Positions 58,990 to 64,000 of a stretch of 64,000 nucleotides of DNA are shown piece after piece. Within the stretch, counting starts at the first letter, position 1. The number at the start of each line of letters is the position of its first letter. Both the position numbers and the translations under genes were made by a program. The notes beneath the pieces were generated by a model that searched no databases, had not been told where the DNA came from, and saw only the letters and a program-made list of their open reading frames with translations. The stretch spans positions 124,001 through 188,000 of the forward strand of contig NZ_ATUG01000002.1 in assembly GCF_000420085.1 (NCBI RefSeq), written 5' to 3'. The DNA comes from Desulfospira joergensenii DSM 10085. GTDB lineage: Bacteria > Desulfobacterota > Desulfobacteria > Desulfobacterales > Desulfobacteraceae.

Positions 58990-60524
58990 GAGGGTCTCCT
59001 CTTTTTGACGGTTTGCTTGTCCTGTCGGTCGCAAATTCCGGCGGCTGCGGGAGAGGTTTCATGGTGCATGCCGAAAAAAGAAACCGGCACCAGAACACCT
59101 TGCTCCCGGCCGATGGTGACGAACTTGGCATCCCGGTCCGGGATTTCGTCAAGAACGATGATGGGCAGGGGGATCTGCCCCCATTGGGTGGCATAATTGC
59201 CCAGGGTTTTCCCGCAATTGCTGTTGACCAGCAGCACAAGGGGGCGGTCTTCAGGCCATTGGGCCTTTGTCATCATGGTTTTCATATGCATGCCGAACTG
59301 CCGGAATTGATCCGGCCCATGGCCTTTTCCGGAATGGCCGGGTTCGGCCATGACCTGTACGGCGGCACTGGTAGAGCATTGCCGGGCCAGGCCCAGGGCC
59401 CGGGAAATACGGTCCGGACCATGGTCGATTTTCAACCGGGCCACGATGGGCAGTTCTTTCAGGGGCAGCCATGCGGGATTGGGCAGAAACAGGGTGGTAC
59501 CCGATATTTCCGTATGGTAGAGGGCCAGCCCGTATACGGTGGCATGCCCCCTGTTCTCGGGCATGTTGTCCAACAAGTCTTTGGAAAGAACAGGGGAGGA
59601 GAGGATCCTCAGGGCCAGATCGACTCCCAGGTCTCCAAAGGCTGTGACTCCGGGCATGGGTTCGCCCAGGGCCGCCGTATAGACCAGCTCTCCGACTCCC
59701 CCGGAAAAGGTGATCATCAACGGGGCTGTTTTTTCCGGAAAATTCAAATCCGGAAGACAGAGGGGAACCTGTTCCAGAAAATCAAAATCAGGCTCTTTCT
59801 GCAGGGACCGCCGGCCGGTGGCCAGATCTTCCAGATAACGGACCATCCAGTCCACAAGACGGTCCAGGTCTTCCTTTTTGAGAAGGTCTCCCGGGACAAT
59901 GGAAATTCCCAGCCGGTCCAAGAGCTTTTTTCCAAAGGAAGACATCTCCTTTAACCGGTAGGTGCCCGGAGAAAAACAGAAGTGACGGGCACCGATAAAG
60001 GCACATCCGGTGCTTAGGATATCCCCTTCCCGGCCCAGGGCCGTATTGGTGGTTCCGCCTCCGACATCGAAATTGAGCACAGGGCGCCGGGGGTGAACTT
60101 TCGACAGGGAATAACAGCTCCCCATAAAGGCCAGCCAGGATTCCAGGGAAGGATCATCGGCCGTGGCAATCAAGGACTCCCCGGCATGTTCCCGGACCAG
60201 GGATCCCAGTTTGCCGGCGTTTCTCCGGGTGGCGGCAAGGCCGGTAACAATGGCCCCGCCGGAAAAAATATCTTTCCCTTTAAGGTCTCCCTGTTCCATC
60301 CATCCCCGGATGATCCGATCCAGGGAGGAAATATCCAGGTCTTCTCCCCTAAAGGGGGTAAACACCGGGGTTGAACGGAAGATGATTTTAGGGCGTTCAA
60401 GGGAGACATCCCCTGAGACCCGGTGGGTAATGATCCTGGATCGTGCGGCAACGGCACTGCTGGTCGTGGAGCCGAAATCAAACCCCAAAAGGGTTACAAA
60501 GCGGTCATTCGCGGATTCGGTCAT
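58986..60524 (-). CDS. eutA: Ethanolamine ammonia-lyase reactivating factor EutA
   Basis: About 512 residues, an actin-fold ATPase that replaces damaged cobalamin in ethanolamine ammonia-lyase. Motifs are LLGFDFGSTTSSAVAARSRI (phosphate 1), VLNFDVGGGTTNTALGREGD (phosphate 2) and LMITFSGGVGELVYTAALGE. The start at ATG 60524 overlaps the permease stop by 4 nt and the eutBC start overlaps its own stop by 4 nt, so import, reactivation and catalysis are produced together. A longer frame to 60560 has no clear site. Confidence 0.92.
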   Translation of the reverse strand: MTESANDRFVTLLGFDFGSTTSSAVAARSRIITHRVSGDVSLERPKIIFRSTPVFTPFRGEDLDISSLDRIIRGWMEQGDLKGKDIFSGGAIVTGLAATRRNAGKLGSLVREHAGESLIATADDPSLESWLAFMGSCYSLSKVHPRRPVLNFDVGGGTTNTALGREGDILSTGCAFIGARHFCFSPGTYRLKEMSSFGKKLLDRLGISIVPGDLLKKEDLDRLVDWMVRYLEDLATGRRSLQKEPDFDFLEQVPLCLPDLNFPEKTAPLMITFSGGVGELVYTAALGEPMPGVTAFGDLGVDLALRILSSPVLSKDLLDNMPENRGHATVYGLALYHTEISGTTLFLPNPAWLPLKELPIVARLKIDHGPDRISRALGLARQCSTSAAVQVMAEPGHSGKGHGPDQFRQFGMHMKTMMTKAQWPEDRPLVLLVNSNCGKTLGNYATQWGQIPLPIIVLDEIPDRDAKFVTIGREQGVLVPVSFFGMHHETSPAAAGICDRQDKQTVKKRRPS

Positions 60525-62635
60525 GCCGGTCTCATACTGGATCTCTTTGAAGCCGCCCATGCCTGGATGAGGCGGTCGGCAATGGTGGCGATAAAGGCAA
60601 CGCCGAGTCCGGCAGTCAAGCCCAGTCCGTTGTCGGCCCGGGTCAGGGCGATGTAAACCTCCTGTCCCAGATCCCGTGTGCCCACCAAAGCGGTGATGAC
60701 GACCATGGACAGGGCCAGCATGACCGTCTGGTTGACGCCCAGCATGATATCCGGAAGGGCCAGGGGCAATTCGACCTTAAAAAGGGTCTGCCAGCGGGTG
60801 CATCCGGAGACCACGGCGGCTTCCCGGACCGTGGACGAAACATTGAGTATGCCGTGGATGGTGTACCGTATGGCAGGGGCAATGGCATAGGCGATGATGG
60901 CGATCAATGCGGACACATCCCCCACACGGAACAGCATCACCACGGGCATCAGATAGACAAAAGAGGGCAGTGTCTGCAGGGTATCCAGGGCGATGTTCAT
61001 CACCCGGGCCGTTCGGGTGCTCCTGGCGGCCCAAACCCCTAGAATAAGCCCGATCCCCGTGGCAATGATCACGCCGATGCCGCAGAGGTAGACCGTGATG
61101 ATGGCTTTTTCCCAAAACCCGGTAACCGCGATAAAAGAGGCCAGACTGACCACCAGAACGGCCAGGCTGAACCCTTTGATCCGGTAGGCAATCAGGCCCA
61201 GGGCCAGGGTCACGGCCACCCAGGGCAGCCCGAGCAGAAACCGTTTCACCGGCATGAGGACGGCCAGGAGAAGGCCGCTGCGGATCCAGTCCAGCTGATC
61301 GTAAAAGTGGATATTGATGAATTTCATCAATTGGTCCCAGAAAGGGCCGGTGGTAACGGTCCAGTTATCGGGATAATCCATGAGCATGGGAAAGGCCTGG
61401 GACAGAAGATAGGAGACCAGGACGACGGCAAGGGCCAGCAGGGCATGCCAATGGCGTTTCCAAATGGGAACCCCCTTTGAACTTGCCGGCACCTTATGGG
61501 CAAAGGCCTGGCTGAGACGGTCCAGGGCAATGGCCATCACGACAATGGCAATGCCCGATTCCAGGCCGGCACCGATTTTCAGACGCCGGAGGGCGGCTAG
61601 GACATCATAGCCAAGGCCGCCGGCACCGATCATGGATGCGATGATAACCATGTTCAAAGAGAGCATGATGACCTGGTTGAGCCCCACCATGAGCTGGGGC
61701 AGGGCCGCCGGAACCTTGACCTTCCACAGAAGCTGGCGGGGGGTGCAGCCCATCATCCGCCCCGATTCGATGATTTCGGGCGGTGTCGCCCGCAATCCCA
61801 GCATGGTGCACCGGACCATGGGCGGGGTTGCGTAGATGATGGTGGCGATCATGGCGGAAACCGGACCAAAACCGAAGAGAAAGAGAATGGGAATCAGGTA
61901 GGCAAAAACCGGCACGGTCTGCATGAGATCCAGGGTCGGCAGGATCCATGCCTCTGCCCGGGAGCTCTGGGCGGCCAGGATGCCGAGCAGCAATCCGGCC
62001 AGGGCGCCGATGACCACGGAAATCAATATGGCGGCCAAGGTCATCATGGCGCTTTCCCACTGGCCGAACACGGCCAGGTAAACAAATGCCGAACCCGAAA
62101 GCAGGGCAAGTCCCCAGCCTTTCACGAAATGGCCGATAATGGCGATCATGCCCACCACGGCAATCCAGGGCAGATGGGGGATATGCAGGGTGGTTTCACC
62201 GCCCAGCACCAGGTCACCGCCGGTGGCTAAAATACCTATGGCCCATTTCATGGGCCATTCAAGGAGCCAGGCCAGGGACCGGGTCATTTCCTTGAACGTG
62301 AACAGGCCGAAGCTCAGATCATTGATCAGCCAGTTCATGAAATGATTCAGGCCGTCTTTAACCGGGAATATCCAGGCGTCCGGGAAAACCGCGACCCAGG
62401 GCGGCTCAGGACAACGGGCCGTGGCCCAGAGCAGGAACACGGCCGGCCACAGCCATCGGGTGAGGGGGATGGTTTTCAGGTTTTCCAGAAGAAGCTGCAG
62501 GGCCCTCAGCAACGGGGCCTCCCGGTTCACCGGCTCCAGGGGGACACTCTCTTCAACGGGCCGGCCCATGGGGGGGACAGACGGCAAAGGCACTTTAAAC
62601 AATCCGGGAATGGTTCCTATTTCATTGGCACTCAT
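60521..62635 (-). CDS. Tandem-duplicated betaine-type ABC permease (ProW/OpuAB fused dimer)
   Basis: A 704-residue membrane protein built of two ProW-type permeases in one chain. Each half carries the binding-protein-dependent transport domain: TLDLMQTVPVFAYLIPILFL and GRMMGCTPRQLLWKVKVPAA in the first half (about 230-320), ALDTLQTLPSFVYLMPVVML and AVVSGCTRWQTLFKVELPLA in the second (about 545-625). Linking regions add further helices. ProW usually acts as a homodimer, so the two halves are an internal pseudo-dimer. It is coupled to the ATPase and eutA genes, which points to ethanolamine or a choline-like amine as the substrate. Confidence 0.88.
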   Translation of the reverse strand: MSANEIGTIPGLFKVPLPSVPPMGRPVEESVPLEPVNREAPLLRALQLLLENLKTIPLTRWLWPAVFLLWATARCPEPPWVAVFPDAWIFPVKDGLNHFMNWLINDLSFGLFTFKEMTRSLAWLLEWPMKWAIGILATGGDLVLGGETTLHIPHLPWIAVVGMIAIIGHFVKGWGLALLSGSAFVYLAVFGQWESAMMTLAAILISVVIGALAGLLLGILAAQSSRAEAWILPTLDLMQTVPVFAYLIPILFLFGFGPVSAMIATIIYATPPMVRCTMLGLRATPPEIIESGRMMGCTPRQLLWKVKVPAALPQLMVGLNQVIMLSLNMVIIASMIGAGGLGYDVLAALRRLKIGAGLESGIAIVVMAIALDRLSQAFAHKVPASSKGVPIWKRHWHALLALAVVLVSYLLSQAFPMLMDYPDNWTVTTGPFWDQLMKFINIHFYDQLDWIRSGLLLAVLMPVKRFLLGLPWVAVTLALGLIAYRIKGFSLAVLVVSLASFIAVTGFWEKAIITVYLCGIGVIIATGIGLILGVWAARSTRTARVMNIALDTLQTLPSFVYLMPVVMLFRVGDVSALIAIIAYAIAPAIRYTIHGILNVSSTVREAAVVSGCTRWQTLFKVELPLALPDIMLGVNQTVMLALSMVVITALVGTRDLGQEVYIALTRADNGLGLTAGLGVAFIATIADRLIQAWAASKRSSMRPA

Positions 62636-63716
62636 TTAGGCTAACCTCTTCTCCAAGAAGGACCCGGAGAGCGTCCTGCATGGTGATCTCTCCGACAATC
62701 CGGTCCGTCCCGTCGGTCACGGGAATGGGTGTCCGCTGGTCAAGGAACCGGCAGAGGAGGGCTTCAATCTTGGTGTCTCCGGTCACCGGTTTGCCAGAGG
62801 GTACCCCTTTTGAAGATCCGTCCACCGGGGTCATCAGGGTGGCGGCGGACACAACCTTTGCCCGGGGAACCTTTTGGGTGAATTCCGAAACATAAGAATC
62901 CGCCGGCTGCAGCACCAGTTCTTCCGGGGTGCCCACCTGGATGATTTCCCCGTCTTTCATGATGGCGATCCGGTCTGCCAGCCGGATGGCTTCGTCAAAA
63001 TCATGGGTAATAAATACGATGGTTTTGTGGAGGACTTTCTGGAGCCGTAAAAATTCATCCTGCATTTCCGCCCGGATGAGCGGGTCCAGGGCTGAAAAGG
63101 GCTCGTCCAGAAACCAGACCTCCGGTTCCACGGCCAGGGACCTGGCAATACCGACCCGCTGCTGTTCCCCGCCGGACAGCTCCCTGGGGAAATAATTTTC
63201 CCGGCCTTTGAGCCCCACCAGTTCGATCATCAGCTCGGCCTCTTCTTCCCGGACAAACCTGGCCACCCCCTGAACCTCCAGGGGGAAGGCCACGTTGTCC
63301 AGGACGTTCCGATGGGGCAGGAGGCCGAAGTTCTGGAACACCATGCCCATTTTTTTCCGGCGGATACGGATGAGGGTCTTCTCGTCGGCTTTGAGAAGAT
63401 CCATGCCGTCAAAAAGGATCTCCCCGGCCGTGGGTTCGATCAGCCGGGACATATTCCGGACCAGGGTGGATTTCCCGGAACCGGACAATCCCATGATAAC
63501 GAAGATCTCCCCTTCATAGATATCCAGGGATACATCCCGGGTGGCGCCGATCAACCCGGCGCCACAGATCTCCTCATAGGTCGGCTGATAACCGTGCTCG
63601 GCAAGAAATTGCTTTGGATGGATTCCAAAGAGCTTCCATACGTTGCGGCAGGCCAGTTTAACGGCCCCTTCGGTCGATTTTTCAGCTTTGGGAGCGGTCA
63701 TCTCTATTTGACCCAT
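62622..63716 (-). CDS. Glycine betaine/proline-type ABC ATP-binding protein (ProV/OpuAA)
   Basis: A 364-residue ATPase. After an N-terminal part (about 20-65), Walker A is GLSGSGKSTLVRNMSRLIEP, the signature ELSGGEQQRVGIARSLAVEP, Walker B VWFLDEPFSALDPLIRAEMQ and the H-loop ITHDFDEAIRLADRIA. The C-terminal CBS-like pair (about 275-360) matches the osmotic/ligand sensors of ProV-type proteins. It overlaps the substrate-binding gene by 13 nt and the permease by 14 nt, so all are in one operon. Confidence 0.93.
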   Translation of the reverse strand: MGQIEMTAPKAEKSTEGAVKLACRNVWKLFGIHPKQFLAEHGYQPTYEEICGAGLIGATRDVSLDIYEGEIFVIMGLSGSGKSTLVRNMSRLIEPTAGEILFDGMDLLKADEKTLIRIRRKKMGMVFQNFGLLPHRNVLDNVAFPLEVQGVARFVREEEAELMIELVGLKGRENYFPRELSGGEQQRVGIARSLAVEPEVWFLDEPFSALDPLIRAEMQDEFLRLQKVLHKTIVFITHDFDEAIRLADRIAIMKDGEIIQVGTPEELVLQPADSYVSEFTQKVPRAKVVSAATLMTPVDGSSKGVPSGKPVTGDTKIEALLCRFLDQRTPIPVTDGTDRIVGEITMQDALRVLLGEEVSLNECQ

Positions 63717-64000
63717 TCCTTCCAGACGGCTTCATGGGTTTTCAGGTATTCGGCCACAACTTTTTCCAGTTTTTCTCCGTCCAGGTCGATTTTGGCGATC
63801 ATCTCCCCCATTTCCTTGTTTTCGATGTGGAATGCCTTGATGGCCTTATGGGCACCCGGCCATTTGTCCTTGAGACCGGCCCAGGCAACCTTTTTAATCC
63901 ATCCGGCCGGTTTGCCGCAGTCATAGGCCATCTTCGGGTTGCTTCCCCAGGAAGGATCTTCGTAACACTTATCCGTATATTCGGGGAACTTGATCCACTC
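63704..64000 (-). CDS. Betaine/choline-type ABC solute-binding protein, C-terminal part
   Basis: A partial gene cut by the right edge: the last 98 residues. They read EWIKFPEYTDKCYEDPSWGS, DCGKPAGWIKKVAWAGLKD and AKIDLDGEKLEKVVAEYLKT, matching the C-terminal lobe of ProX/OpuAC-like proteins. Together with the ATPase and permease it completes the importer. Its ligand may be ethanolamine, choline or betaine; the eut genes downstream favour ethanolamine. Confidence 0.85.
   Translation of the reverse strand, partial: EWIKFPEYTDKCYEDPSWGSNPKMAYDCGKPAGWIKKVAWAGLKDKWPGAHKAIKAFHIENKEMGEMIAKIDLDGEKLEKVVAEYLKTHEAVWKEWVK

Noticed and set aside
1..64000. CRISPR arrays.
   Set aside because: No regularly spaced repeat with unique spacers was seen; the repeats found are single inverted or paired copies.
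1..64000. tRNA and rRNA genes.
   Set aside because: No T-loop plus acceptor-stem pattern and no rRNA sequence was recognised by eye; a covariance search would be needed to exclude a tRNA completely.

Overview
This window looks like a chromosomal segment of a Gram-negative, probably anaerobic member of the Desulfobacterota (Desulfobacteraceae-like). That placement is inferred from gene content: corrinoid-dependent methyltransferases, a SulP anion transporter, a diheme c-type cytochrome lipoprotein, a class I isoprenoid synthase-like protein, many PAS/REC hybrid kinases and lipoproteins, and moderate-to-high GC. No rRNA gene is present to confirm it, and I found no tRNA gene and no CRISPR array.

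Layout. 1-8000 (minus strand): an envelope-polysaccharide-like cluster with a partial membrane protein, a SpoIIE-type phosphatase, a polysaccharide-deacetylase-like protein, four glycosyltransferases and a histidine phosphatase. It is divergent from a further glycosyltransferase-like protein and a Sel1/SUMF1 protein (8164-10757). 10764-21624: housekeeping genes, namely aroF-aroB, a sensor-less hybrid kinase, minCDE, hisS-aspS, hisD and a carboxymuconolactone-decarboxylase-like protein. 21741-28362: a LysR regulator with a palindromic operator candidate, then a tight run of methyltransferase, isoprenoid synthase-like protein, ABC exporter permease and ATPase, diheme cytochrome lipoprotein and SulP transporter.

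28377-35400 is an accessory, decaying region. It holds an acetyltransferase, a DMT exporter, two group II intron remnants, an ISL3-family insertion with an exact 8-bp target duplication that splits a quinone-reductase-like gene, a RidA fragment, a ParE/Phd toxin-antitoxin pair, integron-like debris and a broken solute-binding-protein gene. 35454-41961: LysE exporter, OmpA/Pal lipoprotein, a sigma-54-type promoter with an enhancer-like repeat array ahead of a lipoprotein and a family 2 glycosyltransferase, an SH3-type lipoprotein and a diguanylate cyclase. 42521-48313: a sugar-type ABC importer followed by a fused corrinoid protein/UroD-type methyltransferase. 48526-53159: two large hybrid sensor kinases. 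53930-56820: a DUF523/TudS-like protein, a UroD-like protein, a solute-binding protein and a broken permease. 56785-64000 (minus): a betaine-type ABC importer, EutA and an EutB-EutC fusion, probably for ethanolamine use without microcompartment genes in view.

The most striking regulatory signal is upstream of aroF (12913-13146). A consensus sigma-70 promoter leads into a short ORF rich in Tyr, Phe and Trp codons. That is followed by an intrinsic terminator, and the antiterminator partner sequence lies between the aromatic codons and the leader stop codon. This is the architecture of a ribosome-mediated transcription attenuator for aromatic amino acid synthesis. Other highlights are the corrinoid-UroD fusion coupled to an importer, the EutBC fusion beside a betaine-type importer, and the isoprenoid/methyltransferase/ABC/cytochrome operon.
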